NCBI GenBank assembly: GCA_910576845.1
Contig: CAJTJA010000002.1
Coordinates: 1 to 64,000 of the forward strand
DNA from: an uncultured Oscillibacter sp.
GTDB lineage: Bacteria > Bacillota > Clostridia > Oscillospirales > Oscillospiraceae
DNA: 64,000 nt
Direction: 5' to 3'
Shown here piece by piece: positions 1 to 8,535 of this stretch (positions are counted from its first letter, which is position 1; every line of letters begins with the position of its first letter). Made by a program: the position numbers and the translations under genes. The notes beneath the pieces are model-generated. The model was not told the origin of the DNA, made no database searches, and saw nothing but the letters and a program-made list of their open reading frames with translations.

Positions 1-150
1 TCCTTGAAATCCGTCAGGATTCCTGCGGGAAATTGCCTTGCCTGGCGATTGGATAGCCGTTGGCGGCTCTGCCGCCTTACGGATATCATATGCCCTCTGG
101 GTAAAAAATCTGTCACAATCCGCCATTCCGCCAATTTTCAAACAAGGCCC
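1..150. repeat. Dispersed intergenic repeat, family A (copy 1, cut by window edge)
   Basis: This copy begins near the window edge with CTTGAAATCCGTCAGGATT and ends with CCGCCAATTTTCAAACAAGG followed by CCC. The same end sequences recur, with variation, near 20651, 26113, 30408, 32596, 34143, 41822 and 50338. Its last 60 bases match the copy at 20651-20710 with only about three differences. No protein is supported here. The family looks like a short non-autonomous element (inference). Confidence 0.75.
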
Positions 151-264
151 AGGCGCGCCTGTGAATTTTTGCCCCGTATCCAGTGAGAATCTATTCGGAA
201 ATCCGGCACGTTTATCCTTATATGAGCAGGCCCCAAAAAAGTTTGATGAAGGAGGCGCAGACGT

Positions 265-1299
265 ATGCAGGGTTTACCAAACGAGGAGCGGCAGCGTTTG
301 GGAGCACTTTTGGAGCGGAGGACACAGAAGGAAGTTATGGAAATGATTCCTCAGTTTTCCCAGGTGGAGATTCACAATTTGGCCCCTGTTCCATCCGGGC
401 CCGCGGATGTTTTGGGAATGCTGGTGTTCAATATGGAGCGAGGCGTTCATCTGGCGGAACTGGGAGATTTCTTGGAAGCCTGTCCGGCGGTTCAGCCTTT
501 TGATGTGATTTTGGCCAACGAGCTGGATGACGGCTGCGTTCGTTCCGGCGGAAAAAACACAACCCTGGAGTTGGCGGAGCGGCTGGGAATGAACGCAGCT
601 TTTGGGCTGGAGTTTATCGAGCTGGTGAACGGAGAGGACTCAAAAGGGTTTCACGGCAACGCTGTTTTCTCCCGCTGGCCGATCAGAAAAGCCAAAGTGG
701 TCCGTCTGCCGGAGCAGTATAACTGGTACTTTGACCGTCAGCGCCGCATCGGCGGCCGGCTGGCCGTTTTGGCGGAATTGGATGTGGCGGGGACGCCGGT
801 GGGCGTCGGGACCATTCATCTGGAAAACCGGACGCACGGCCCGGGACGTGAGGAGCAGCTGAAAGCGGTGCTGGCGGAGGCGGAGAAGATGTTTTCCGAT
901 ATGCCGGTAATCCTTGGCGGTGATTTGAATACCAATACCTTTGACGGCCGGGATAAGGATGCCATACGGGCTGTTGTGGGAAGTCCTGAGCTTCAGCGCC
1001 GGTGCTTGGAGGACGTGGCGTCTTGGGAGGGCTGCCTCCCGGCAGCGGAAGCCGCGGGGTATGTCCCTGTTCCGAATATAGCGCTTCCCACCCGGCGGAA
1101 GCCCCTTCCGGAAGGGGGGCATCTGGGCCTGCGGCTGGACTGGCTGCTGGTCCGGAATGCGAAGGTAGGGGAGAGCCGCACGATTTCCACCCGGAAAGCG
1201 GACTGCGGTTTTGCACCGGCAGGCAGTGCTCTGGCGGCATTTTCGGGAGAGGAATTGTCGGACCATAACGCTGTATGGGCATCCTGTGCTCTGCGATAG
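265..1299 (+). CDS. Endonuclease/exonuclease/phosphatase (EEP) family hydrolase
   Basis: A 344-residue protein of the DNase I-like EEP superfamily, whose members hydrolyse phosphodiesters of nucleic acids, phosphoinositides or sphingomyelin with a divalent metal. Visible motifs are the metal-ligand glutamate in ILANELDDG (residues 82-90), GNAVFSRWPI, TIHLENRTHG, the paired Asp/Asn in ILGGDLNTNT, and the C-terminal SDHNAVWA catalytic Asp-His pair. The set is complete, so an active enzyme is likely. The substrate cannot be told. There is no signal peptide, so a cytoplasmic location is inferred. The ATG lies about 10 bases after a strong GAAGGAGG. The gene stands alone: repeat A lies upstream, and a shared terminator separates it from the convergent capA-like gene. 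Confidence 0.85.
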   Translation: MQGLPNEERQRLGALLERRTQKEVMEMIPQFSQVEIHNLAPVPSGPADVLGMLVFNMERGVHLAELGDFLEACPAVQPFDVILANELDDGCVRSGGKNTTLELAERLGMNAAFGLEFIELVNGEDSKGFHGNAVFSRWPIRKAKVVRLPEQYNWYFDRQRRIGGRLAVLAELDVAGTPVGVGTIHLENRTHGPGREEQLKAVLAEAEKMFSDMPVILGGDLNTNTFDGRDKDAIRAVVGSPELQRRCLEDVASWEGCLPAAEAAGYVPVPNIALPTRRKPLPEGGHLGLRLDWLLVRNAKVGESRTISTRKADCGFAPAGSALAAFSGEELSDHNAVWASCALR

Positions 1300-1409
1300 T
1301 AAGAGCAGAGCTGAAAGAGAGTAAGTTTTCGTTTTTGCCCGCGGATCAGCAGCTTTTTCAGGAGCACCGCATTCCCTTTGTGCTGCTTTGCAGTAAAGAG
1401 AGGTTGTTA

Positions 1410-1450
1410 AAGGCACAGGCGGCCCCCAGCGGGGACCGCCTGTGCCTTTT
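1410..1450. terminator. Bidirectional intrinsic terminator
   Basis: GGCACAGGCGG pairs with CCGCCTGTGCC around a GC-rich loop. The stem is flanked by AAA on the left and TTTT on the right, so it can end both the EEP gene (+) and the CapA-like gene (-), which converge here. Confidence 0.85.
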
Positions 1451-1453
1451 CTG

Positions 1454-2530
1454 TCAGCAGGGCAGCTTTACCTTTCCGTCCATGAAATCCAGTACCTGCT
1501 GGCGCTGAAGATCGTCGGTAATCAGGGCGGGGCAGTAGTTGTTTGCCTTTTCGCCGGTGTGGACATAGCAGGGAATGAGTTCCGATGTTGTCTCCGCCAA
1601 TTTCCCGTCTTCAATGCGCAGGGTCAGCTGATAAATAATCGTCCGGTTTTCCGGGCGGCGGCTGCCGCCGAAGCAGAAGTTTCCAAGGGAATAGACGATT
1701 TCCTTTTCACGATAGATTTCCCGGGGCTGAAGCACATGGGGATGATTGCCCAGCACCAGGTCCGCGCCGCTGTCAACCAAACGGCGGGATGCCCGTATTT
1801 TCCAGGGTTCCGGTGTGTGGACACCCTCTTTTCCGCCATGGTAGAGGACAATTTGAAAATCGGAATCCGCCTCTGCGGCGTTGAGCCGTCTGACAATGTC
1901 GCCGGCCTGACCTTCGTTCCAGAGACCATGGCAGATGACAGCAATGCGGAAGCCGCCTTTCTCCAGGTAAAATGTCCGCTGATTGCCGCCATACTCCAGC
2001 CCGGCGCCGGTGACGGCTTTCACCGTGTCGCTGTAACCTTTTGTGCCATAATCTCCTGTGTGATTGTTAGCCAGTGAGACGGCCTCCACGCCGGAGGAGG
2101 TGAGGATTTCCGCGTTGGCAGTGGGAGCGCAGAACCAGTAAGCGGGGGCTGTGTCTTTTTCTTTGGGTGTCAAAGTCCGGTCTGTCAGAACATTTTCCAG
2201 GTTTGCCACGGTGAAATCGTCAGCCTCAAAGATGGATCGGACATTTTGAAGAAAATAGTTCAGGTCCTGTTTGGCGGCGTAGTCCAGAAAATTTCCCGCT
2301 GCGCGTTTGCCGTGCAGGGAAGCCAGCAGCATGTCACCAGTGAAGCTCAGGACGATGCTGAAAGACCGGTCGGGTTCTTCCTGCTTTATAGGTTCGTAAG
2401 AGACGGGGAGGTTTGGATTCCAGATTTCGGGGTCGTAAGAATCCGGGAATTCCATGTTGTGCTCCGCCGCGGAAACGGAGCATACCAGCAATTGCAAGGC
2501 CGCTAAAAGAGCGGCTAATCGGCGTTTCAT
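1454..2530 (-). CDS. CapA family protein (poly-gamma-glutamate synthesis-like metallophosphatase fold)
   Basis: A 358-residue exported protein of the CapA/PGA_cap family, calcineurin-like metallophosphatase relatives first linked to poly-gamma-glutamate capsules but common in bacteria without a capsule. The start chosen gives a signal peptide (MKRRLAALLAALQLLVCSVSA) and sits about 10 bases after AAAGGAGGGG; an in-frame upstream start at 2569 would bury that signal. Family motifs are SFTGDMLLAS near residue 60, TVANLENVLTD, SLANNHTGDYG and the C-terminal VLGNHPHVLQP, all metal-site signatures. No capB, capC or capE neighbours are present, so the substrate is unknown. Confidence 0.85.
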   Translation of the reverse strand: MKRRLAALLAALQLLVCSVSAAEHNMEFPDSYDPEIWNPNLPVSYEPIKQEEPDRSFSIVLSFTGDMLLASLHGKRAAGNFLDYAAKQDLNYFLQNVRSIFEADDFTVANLENVLTDRTLTPKEKDTAPAYWFCAPTANAEILTSSGVEAVSLANNHTGDYGTKGYSDTVKAVTGAGLEYGGNQRTFYLEKGGFRIAVICHGLWNEGQAGDIVRRLNAAEADSDFQIVLYHGGKEGVHTPEPWKIRASRRLVDSGADLVLGNHPHVLQPREIYREKEIVYSLGNFCFGGSRRPENRTIIYQLTLRIEDGKLAETTSELIPCYVHTGEKANNYCPALITDDLQRQQVLDFMDGKVKLPC

Positions 2531-2816
2531 AAGATGATTTCCCCTCCTTTTTGAAGAGGCGATTGACATTCCCCCAAATTGTTTTTTGCGCGCAGGGGTG
2601 GGTACGGAACCGCATCATTTCATAGAGGGTGCAGATGGCAGGAAGCTGAAAGCAGATCGGGAGGCTTTTGGAAGGCTTCCGTGGATCAGCGCGGTATCCG
2701 CAGGGCAGGCGGCGCCTCTAAAGGCGGTGAAGCCGCCGGCATCTGCGCGGCAATGGTAGAGAGAAACGAAGGGATAGAGTCTGTTCCAAAGCCGGGCTTT
2801 AGATGGTGCGGTTTGC

Positions 2817-3968
2817 TCAGACGACAGCCAAGGCGCGATAAATATCCAGAATGCGGCCAAACAGCGGATTTTCCGGCTTCAGGCCGGAGTATGCCTCCAG
2901 CGCGGCGGCGGCGCCCTCCCGTTTAATTTTATCCAGCAGTTCCACGCTCTGCTTGTCGTCCGGGCAGTCAAATCGCAGCGCGGCGGCGGCGCCGAAGAGC
3001 AGATGATCCACCGGCAGTCCATAGGCAGCGGCGGTAGTCAGGGGCTTGATGAGCCGGTCCCCGGCCTCCAGCTTCCGAATGGGTTCCCGGCCCACGCGAA
3101 GAACCTCGTCCTCCAGGAAGGGGTTCTGATAGCGGGCGAAGATCTTCTCCACATACGCGTGGTGCACGTCCGGGTCAAAGCCGAATTCCTTGATGAGCCC
3201 TTCGCCGCTCTCACGGATGGCGGCATGGACGATTTTGCCGACAGCAGGGTCTTGAATGCTTTCCAGAATGGTTTTGCAGCCCTTCAGACTGCCGAGATAG
3301 GCGCAGATAGCATGACCGCTGTTCAGGGTAAACAGCTTTCGCTCCAGATAGGCCATCAGATCGTCGGCGTAAGTCATACCGGGAATTTCGATCTGTTCGC
3401 CCTTCCAGGCGGCCCGCTCCACATCCCACTCGCAGTAGCGCTCGACCGCGGCATCCAAGATATTTTCAAAGTTGGGCTTGGGGCAGATACGGTCTACGGC
3501 ACAGTCGGCAAAGCCGATGTTGGCTTCCAGGAAAGCGGCCTCTTCTTCATTCAGATGTTTTATTACCTCATTTTTTAAACGGGTGGTGGTCCGTAGTCCG
3601 TTTTCGCAGCAGACCACATTCATAGGCTGGGTGTTTCCGGCCTGGATGCGGGCCTGGATGCCTCCGGCAATGGATTTGGCGATGATGGGCAGGACGTTGG
3701 GGCCCACTGCTGTGGTAATAAGGTCGCACTGCGCTACCTGCCGGGCAAATTCGGGAGAGGTGGAAATTACACCGCTCACGTTTTCAATCATGAGTTCACC
3801 GGGCTCCCGGTCCAGAATGTGCACAGTGTAGCGGTGGTCCTTGTTCAGCGCTTCGATAATAGGTTCCACCACGTCGGCAAAGGTGACATGCCAGCCGGCC
3901 TGTGCCAGCAGGGCGCCGATAAAGCCGCGTCCAATGTTGCCGGCGCCGATTTGAATTGCCTGTTTCAT
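2817..3968 (-). CDS. mtlD: Mannitol-1-phosphate 5-dehydrogenase
   Basis: A 383-residue NAD-dependent enzyme that oxidises mannitol 1-phosphate to fructose 6-phosphate. The N-terminal Rossmann motif GAGNIGRGFIG starts at residue 8. The conserved catalytic region KLFTLNSGHAICAYLG with its active-site lysine is present, and length is typical for MtlD. The ATG follows AAGGAGGAGCTT. It lies downstream of pgi on the same strand, 251 bases away with a possible terminator between. The PTS transporter that would supply its substrate is in a separate operon at 9.8-13.5 kb. The 286 bases before the capA-like gene hold nothing recognisable. Confidence 0.93.
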   Translation of the reverse strand: MKQAIQIGAGNIGRGFIGALLAQAGWHVTFADVVEPIIEALNKDHRYTVHILDREPGELMIENVSGVISTSPEFARQVAQCDLITTAVGPNVLPIIAKSIAGGIQARIQAGNTQPMNVVCCENGLRTTTRLKNEVIKHLNEEEAAFLEANIGFADCAVDRICPKPNFENILDAAVERYCEWDVERAAWKGEQIEIPGMTYADDLMAYLERKLFTLNSGHAICAYLGSLKGCKTILESIQDPAVGKIVHAAIRESGEGLIKEFGFDPDVHHAYVEKIFARYQNPFLEDEVLRVGREPIRKLEAGDRLIKPLTTAAAYGLPVDHLLFGAAAALRFDCPDDKQSVELLDKIKREGAAAALEAYSGLKPENPLFGRILDIYRALAVV

Positions 3969-4028
3969 AAGCTCCTCCTTAAAATGATTGCTTTTGAGCG
4001 AGTAATCGATTTCGCAACCACTTAAATT

Positions 4029-4061
4029 GAGGCCGCCTCACCCTAAAGACGGGGCGGCCTC
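4029..4061 (-). terminator. Probable terminator after pgi
   Basis: GAGGCCGCC and GGCGGCCTC form a nine-pair stem with a 15-base loop, followed in the leftward direction by a weak AT-rich tail. It lies about 160 bases beyond the pgi stop and 60 bases before mtlD, so it could separate the two transcripts. Confidence 0.55.
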
Positions 4062-4219
4062 TGATTAAGAAATCCGTGTTGCCATTGCTTCGGTTTGGCG
4101 AACTGCCGGACTGTCAAAGCGGAACGAAAGCTCTTTATAGGTGGCTTTTTCCCGCCAGGAATGCATTCCTCTGATTTTATCCAGTAAAATCCAGCGCCGC
4201 CGCATGTTCTCGGGAAGAA

Positions 4220-5557
4220 TTACTTGCCCAGCTTGGCTTCCAGGGCGGCTTTCTGCTCCTCGTAGCCGGGCTTGCCCAGCAGGGCGAACATATTCTTTTT
4301 GTAAGCCTCCACACCGGGCTGGTCAAAGGGATTCACTTCCAGCAGGTAGCCGGACAGTCCGCAGGCATATTCGAAGAAATAAATCAGTTCACCCAGAGAT
4401 CCGGCGCTCTTCCCGGATGTCTCGACAATGACATTGGGAACGCCGCCCTCAGTATGGGCCAGCAGGGTGCCTTCCATGGCCTTATCACGGATGTAGTCCA
4501 TAGACTCTCCTGCCAGGAAGTTCAGTCCGTCGCCGTTGATCTCATCTCTGGGAACAAGAAGCTGGTGCTCGGAAGCACCCAAGCGGACGACCGTCTCGAA
4601 CATGATCCGGCGGCCCTGCTGGATATACTGGCCCATGGAGTGGAGGTCGGCGGTGAACTCCACGCTGGCGGGGAAGAGGCCCTTGCCGTCCTTGCCCTCG
4701 CTCTCGCCGTAGAGCTGCTTCCACCACTCCAGCATGAAGCGGAAAGCAGGGTCGTAGCAGGCCAGTACCTCAATGGACCAGCCCTTCTGATACAGCGCGT
4801 CCCGAAGGGCGGCGTAACGCCAGGCGGGATTGTCAAAAGAGGCGGTTTCGCAGACAGTCATCATTTTTGCCGCGCCGCCCATCAGCTCGGTAATGTCAAT
4901 CCCTGCCACGGCAATGGGCAGCAAGCCCACGGCGGTGAGAACGGAGTAGCGCCCGCCCACGCCGTCGGGTACTATGAAGCTCTCCCAGCCTTCCTCATTG
5001 GCCAGGGATTTCAGGGCTCCCCGGGCCTTATCGGTGGTGGCATAGATGCGCCCCTTGGCCCCGGCCTTTCCATATTTCTTTTCCAGGGCGTCCCGGAAGA
5101 AGCGGAAGGCCACGGCAGGCTCGGTGGTGGTGCCGGATTTGGAGATGACGTTGACGGAGAAGTCATCGTCCCCGATCAGGTCGAAGACCTCCTGCATAGC
5201 ATCGGAGGACAAGCCATTGCCCAAAAAGTAGATATTTGGCGTGTTTTTGTTCTTTTTCTGGTTGTAGTTGGGGGAGCAGAGATATTCAATCACGCCTCTG
5301 GCTCCCAGGTAAGATCCGCCGATGCCAATGACCACCAGCGCTTTGGAATCCGCTTGAATCTTGGCGGCAGAAGCCTGGATACGGGCGAATTCCGCTTTGT
5401 CATAATTTACAGGGAGGCGGACCCAATCCGTGAATTCATGCCCAAGGCCGGTGCCCTTCTGGAGCTTCTCCTGCGCCTCGGCCAGCTTGGGAGCGGCGGA
5501 GTCCTGGTAGTTCGCGGGGATAAAATTTTCGATCTGGAAGGATTTAACGTTCAGCAT
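4220..5557 (-). CDS. pgi: Glucose-6-phosphate isomerase
   Basis: A 445-residue enzyme interconverting glucose 6-phosphate and fructose 6-phosphate, at the junction of glycolysis and amino-sugar synthesis. The phosphate-binding SIS motif [13 protein letters not shown] lies near residue 140 and the family signature [16 protein letters not shown] near 205. The length matches the short bacterial PGI form. The start is preceded by GGAAAGGAAGCTGC, a purine-rich site. A TTGCCG-N17-TATACT promoter lies about 70 bases upstream. Its product, fructose 6-phosphate, is also the substrate of GlmS and the product of MtlD, both encoded nearby. Confidence 0.95.
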   Translation of the reverse strand: MLNVKSFQIENFIPANYQDSAAPKLAEAQEKLQKGTGLGHEFTDWVRLPVNYDKAEFARIQASAAKIQADSKALVVIGIGGSYLGARGVIEYLCSPNYNQKKNKNTPNIYFLGNGLSSDAMQEVFDLIGDDDFSVNVISKSGTTTEPAVAFRFFRDALEKKYGKAGAKGRIYATTDKARGALKSLANEEGWESFIVPDGVGGRYSVLTAVGLLPIAVAGIDITELMGGAAKMMTVCETASFDNPAWRYAALRDALYQKGWSIEVLACYDPAFRFMLEWWKQLYGESEGKDGKGLFPASVEFTADLHSMGQYIQQGRRIMFETVVRLGASEHQLLVPRDEINGDGLNFLAGESMDYIRDKAMEGTLLAHTEGGVPNVIVETSGKSAGSLGELIYFFEYACGLSGYLLEVNPFDQPGVEAYKKNMFALLGKPGYEEQKAALEAKLGK

Positions 5558-5624
5558 GATGCAGCTTCCTTTCCGTAAGGCTTCATAAATTTTGTGGTTT
5601 CCTGCTAAAAGCAGTGATAAAACC

Positions 5625-5653
5625 AGTATAACATTTCAGCAGGTCGACGGCAA
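5625..5653 (-). promoter_or_regulatory. Predicted promoter of pgi
   Basis: On the minus strand TTGCCG, 17 bases, TATACT. It sits 68 bases upstream of the pgi start. The -35 box is weak, the -10 box good. Confidence 0.6.
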
Positions 5654-5707
5654 GATAAGGCGGGGAAAAAGTTGGCAAAATTTTTTGGGGGGGACAGATT
5701 GTCATTT

Positions 5708-6055
5708 TTACCGGCGGATCAGGATGCCCTTCATATAGCGGGTTTGATTGTGAACCTCCAGGAGAATTTCCTTTTCGGCCTCCGTACATCCTAACAGCAG
5801 CTTAATTTCGGAATCCCGTTTCAGCAGATCAATGGTGCAGATAAGAGCGTCAAGCGCTTTCTTCCCTGTCCCGGCGTATACGTCGATTCCCTCTCCGTCC
5901 ATGGAGGACGTATTTTTCAAATACCCGTAGTCAACAGGATAGATAAGGCCTGGATATTTGGGGTGAGCGGTCCCTCTTGGCCGGTCTATGACTATTTCTG
6001 AACTGCGGACGAGTTCGTCCAGGGCTGCCCAGAATTCATTGTTGAAGTTATCCAA
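5708..6055 (-). CDS. Inorganic pyrophosphatase-like protein, short and with altered active site
   Basis: A 115-residue protein resembling soluble family I inorganic pyrophosphatases (usually about 165-180 residues). The stretch from EIVIDRPRGTAHPKYPGLIY to NTSSMDGEGIDVYAG follows the family order, but the canonical DGDPLD metal-binding motif reads DGEGID, with one aspartate replaced by glutamate and the proline lost. It may be a pyrophosphatase-fold protein with altered or no activity. The TTG start at 6055 sits seven bases after AAAGGAGG; an upstream in-frame ATG at 6169 has no such site and would overlap the divergent glmS promoter. Confidence 0.72.
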   Translation of the reverse strand: MDNFNNEFWAALDELVRSSEIVIDRPRGTAHPKYPGLIYPVDYGYLKNTSSMDGEGIDVYAGTGKKALDALICTIDLLKRDSEIKLLLGCTEAEKEILLEVHNQTRYMKGILIRR

Positions 6056-6079
6056 AAGCCGGCCTCCTTTTGAGGCAGG

Positions 6080-6108
6080 TTGACATTTGGAATCTGCCTC
6101 AGTATAAT
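6080..6108 (+). promoter_or_regulatory. Predicted promoter of glmS
   Basis: TTGACA, 17 bases, TATAAT: a perfect consensus housekeeping promoter on the plus strand. Transcription would start near 6115, giving about 95 bases of leader before the glmS ribozyme core. The leader includes an imperfect hairpin at about 6130-6164. Confidence 0.85.
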
Positions 6109-6210
6109 GCAGTATAGCCCGTAAGGGCTGAGAACGGCGGCGTGTCAAGCTATGCCGCTGTTCTGTCAAATCGCAGAGGTGAAAGGAGATTATGGGGGAG
6201 ACTCCATCAA

Positions 6211-6583
6211 AGCGCCAGATCGTCGGAGCAGCGTCAAAAACTACACTCTAATTCAAATTCCTCCGGCTCTGCCGGATACACATTCCGTTTCGTTTCCTCC
6301 GCTTTCTTTAAAGAGGAGGGCTGAATACGGCGAAGCGTATCCTGTTGAGGCCTCCGCGAAAGCCCGGTGAGGGGGGTGTGAGGAGAGGAGGAACAAAAGA
6401 GCGAGACGAAATTTGCCCTGACGATGACGAGGAGAGGGGAGCGTCAGGATACGCATAAAGGCGGTCCTGCAATCGAAAAATTCGGCGGATGCCCCTCCGC
6501 GCCCGGGCGGGCGCGATACACGGCTTACAAATACACGGGCAACTGTGGAACAGAAGGGCCGTGACCGTCCTGAGAAGGCAAGT
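6211..6583 (+). ncRNA. glmS ribozyme (glucosamine-6-phosphate-responsive, self-cleaving)
   Basis: A self-cleaving riboswitch that cuts its own mRNA when glucosamine 6-phosphate is bound, lowering glmS expression. The 5' core AGCGCCAGA is at 6211-6219, with cleavage expected between A6211 and G6212. The second conserved block TGACGAGGAG follows near 6425, and the signature ATCGAAAAATTCGGCGGATGC spans about 6473-6492, with GAGGGG before it pairing to CCCCTC after it. The GC hairpin CGCGCCCG/CGGGCGCG is at about 6500-6516, and the CACGGC/GCCGTG stem at 6519-6563. TCGTC after the 5' core pairs with GACGA before the second block. About 190 bases lie between these two arms, unusually long for this loop. 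The ribozyme ends about 50 bases before glmS. Confidence 0.9.
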
Positions 6584-6632
6584 GACTGCGCATTTGTCCT
6601 CTTAATTTTTCAATTAGGAGGAATTCTATCCC

Positions 6633-8471
6633 ATGTGTGGAATTGTAGGCTTTGTAGGCAGGCAGCAGGCGGCCCCGGTGCTGCTGGAAGGGCTCCGGCA
6701 GATGGAGTACCGGGGTTACGACTCTGCCGGAGTTGCCGTCCGGTCGGATGCCAGGGGAATTCAGGTCCGAAAATCCAAGGGCCGCCTTCAGGTTCTGGCG
6801 GACATGACCCACGGCGGCGCGGACATGGAAGGGGCGCTTGGCATTGGACACACCCGCTGGGCCACGCACGGCGAACCGAATGATGTGAATGCCCATCCCC
6901 ATGTCAGCGGGGACGGCAGGATTGCCCTGGTGCATAACGGCATTATTGAAAACTATCTGGAATTGAAGGAGCAGCTCACCCGGCAGGGAGTGGTATTCGC
7001 CTCTGAGACGGATACGGAGGTAGTGGCTCATCTCCTGGAGTTCCACTATCAGGAGTGCGGAAATATGCTGGAGGCTGTGGGCCGGTGCCTGCGGCGGATT
7101 GAGGGTTCTTACGCTTTCGGCATCATCTGTTCGGACTACCCCAATGCTCTGATTGCCGCCCGAAAGGACAGTCCGCTGATTATCGGCTTCGGTGAAGGGG
7201 AGAATTTTATCGCCTCCGACGCCACCGCCATTATCCGGCATACCCGGGATGTGGCTTACATGAACGATGGGGAAATCGCCGTGCTGACAGCGCAGAGCGT
7301 CGACGTTTTTGACGACGAGCTGAACCCCCTGGAAAAGGAACACAGCCGCATTGATTGGGACGCGGCCTCAGCAGAAAAAGGGGGCTATCCCCACTTCATG
7401 TTTAAAGAGATACTGGAGCAGCCTGAGGCCATCCAAAAAACCATTTCTCCCCGCATCAGAGAGGGGCGGGTGGTGCTGGACGACATCCGCCTGACGGCAG
7501 ACTATGCCAGGAGCATCTCCCACATTTACATGATTGCCTGCGGCTCCGCTTATCACGCGGGCGTAGTGGGAAAGTACACCTGGGAACGTCTGCTCCGCCG
7601 GCCGGTGGAGGTTGTGCTGGCTTCAGAGTTCCGGTACAGCGAACCGCTGGTGGATGAAAATACTTTGGTCATTGCTATCAGCCAGTCCGGGGAGACGTTA
7701 GACACTATGGCGGCCCTTCGGGAGGCCAAGCGCCTGGGGGGACGGACCCTGGCCATCTGCAATGTGGTGGGCAGCTCTATTGCCCGGGAGGCGGACGATG
7801 TGCTTTACACCTGGGCCGGGCCTGAGATTGCCGTGGCAACCAGCAAGGGCTATTCGACCCAGCTGGCGGCGCTGAATCTGGTAGGGCTGTATTTGGCGGA
7901 CCTGTTGGGAACGGTGGAGAAGCGGGAATATGACACGATTTTGACGGAGCTTCAGACTCTGCCGGAGAAAATGAGGACGTATCTGGAAAATTTTGAGGAC
8001 ACGAAGTATTTTGCGTCCCGGTATTTCAATCATGACTCCATTTTCTTTATCGGCCGGAATTTGGATTATGCCATGGGCCTGGAAGGCTCCTTGAAGCTCA
8101 AAGAGATCAGCTATATCCATTCGGAGGCCTATGCCTCCGGGGAACTGAAGCACGGGACGATTTCCCTGATTGAGCCGGGAACGCTGGTGGTGGCCCTGGG
8201 AACCTACGCCGCTCTTTTCGACAAGGCCATGAGCAATGTCGTGGAGGTGAAGGCCCGTGGGGCCGCGGTGCTGGCGGTCACTACCGAAAGCTTTCGGGAG
8301 CGGATGGAGAAGACCGCGGATGCGGTCATTTCGGTGCCGGAGACTCACCCGCTGCTTCAGCCGTCCCTGAGTATTGTGCCCCTCCAGCTCTTCGCCTATT
8401 ATGTGGCGCTCCAGAGAGGCTGTGACATTGATAAACCCAGAAACCTGGCCAAATCCGTGACAGTAGAATAA
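6633..8471 (+). CDS. glmS: Glutamine-fructose-6-phosphate aminotransferase (isomerizing)
   Basis: A 612-residue enzyme making glucosamine 6-phosphate from fructose 6-phosphate and glutamine, the first committed step to UDP-GlcNAc and peptidoglycan. The N-terminal glutaminase starts CGIVGFVG with Cys2 as nucleophile once Met1 is removed. HTRWATHG and HNGIIENY are family motifs. Two SIS domains follow, with ISQSGETLDT near residue 350 and the C-terminal DKPRNLAKSVTVE typical of GlmS. The ATG is placed after AGGAGGAATTCTATCCC. It is controlled by the upstream ribozyme and consensus promoter, and ended by the palindrome at 8482-8519. Confidence 0.97.
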   Translation: MCGIVGFVGRQQAAPVLLEGLRQMEYRGYDSAGVAVRSDARGIQVRKSKGRLQVLADMTHGGADMEGALGIGHTRWATHGEPNDVNAHPHVSGDGRIALVHNGIIENYLELKEQLTRQGVVFASETDTEVVAHLLEFHYQECGNMLEAVGRCLRRIEGSYAFGIICSDYPNALIAARKDSPLIIGFGEGENFIASDATAIIRHTRDVAYMNDGEIAVLTAQSVDVFDDELNPLEKEHSRIDWDAASAEKGGYPHFMFKEILEQPEAIQKTISPRIREGRVVLDDIRLTADYARSISHIYMIACGSAYHAGVVGKYTWERLLRRPVEVVLASEFRYSEPLVDENTLVIAISQSGETLDTMAALREAKRLGGRTLAICNVVGSSIAREADDVLYTWAGPEIAVATSKGYSTQLAALNLVGLYLADLLGTVEKREYDTILTELQTLPEKMRTYLENFEDTKYFASRYFNHDSIFFIGRNLDYAMGLEGSLKLKEISYIHSEAYASGELKHGTISLIEPGTLVVALGTYAALFDKAMSNVVEVKARGAAVLAVTTESFRERMEKTADAVISVPETHPLLQPSLSIVPLQLFAYYVALQRGCDIDKPRNLAKSVTVE

Positions 8472-8481
8472 ATAGATATGA

Positions 8482-8519
8482 CAACAGCCGGACTTCGCAG
8501 CCGCGAAGTCCGGCTGTTG
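8482..8519. terminator. Palindromic terminator between glmS and the convergent dehydrogenase
   Basis: A 17-base-pair perfect stem, CAACAGCCGGACTTCGC with its complement, closes on the four-base loop AGCC just after the glmS stop. T-runs on either side are weak, but the position between convergent genes fits a terminator for both. Confidence 0.7.
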
Positions 8520-8535
8520 CTGTACCAAAGGAGGT

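Noticed and set aside
221..236. Possible decayed family-B end (CTTATATGAGCAGGCCCC)
   Set aside because: Resembles the 19-base end but with several changes and no adjoining similarity; too weak to list.
2615..2860. An 81-residue minus-strand frame overlapping the end of mtlD
   Set aside because: No ribosome site, no recognisable domain, and it overlaps the mtlD 3' end in another frame.
4454..5578. A 374-residue plus-strand frame opposite pgi
   Set aside because: Antisense shadow; pgi is certain from its motifs.
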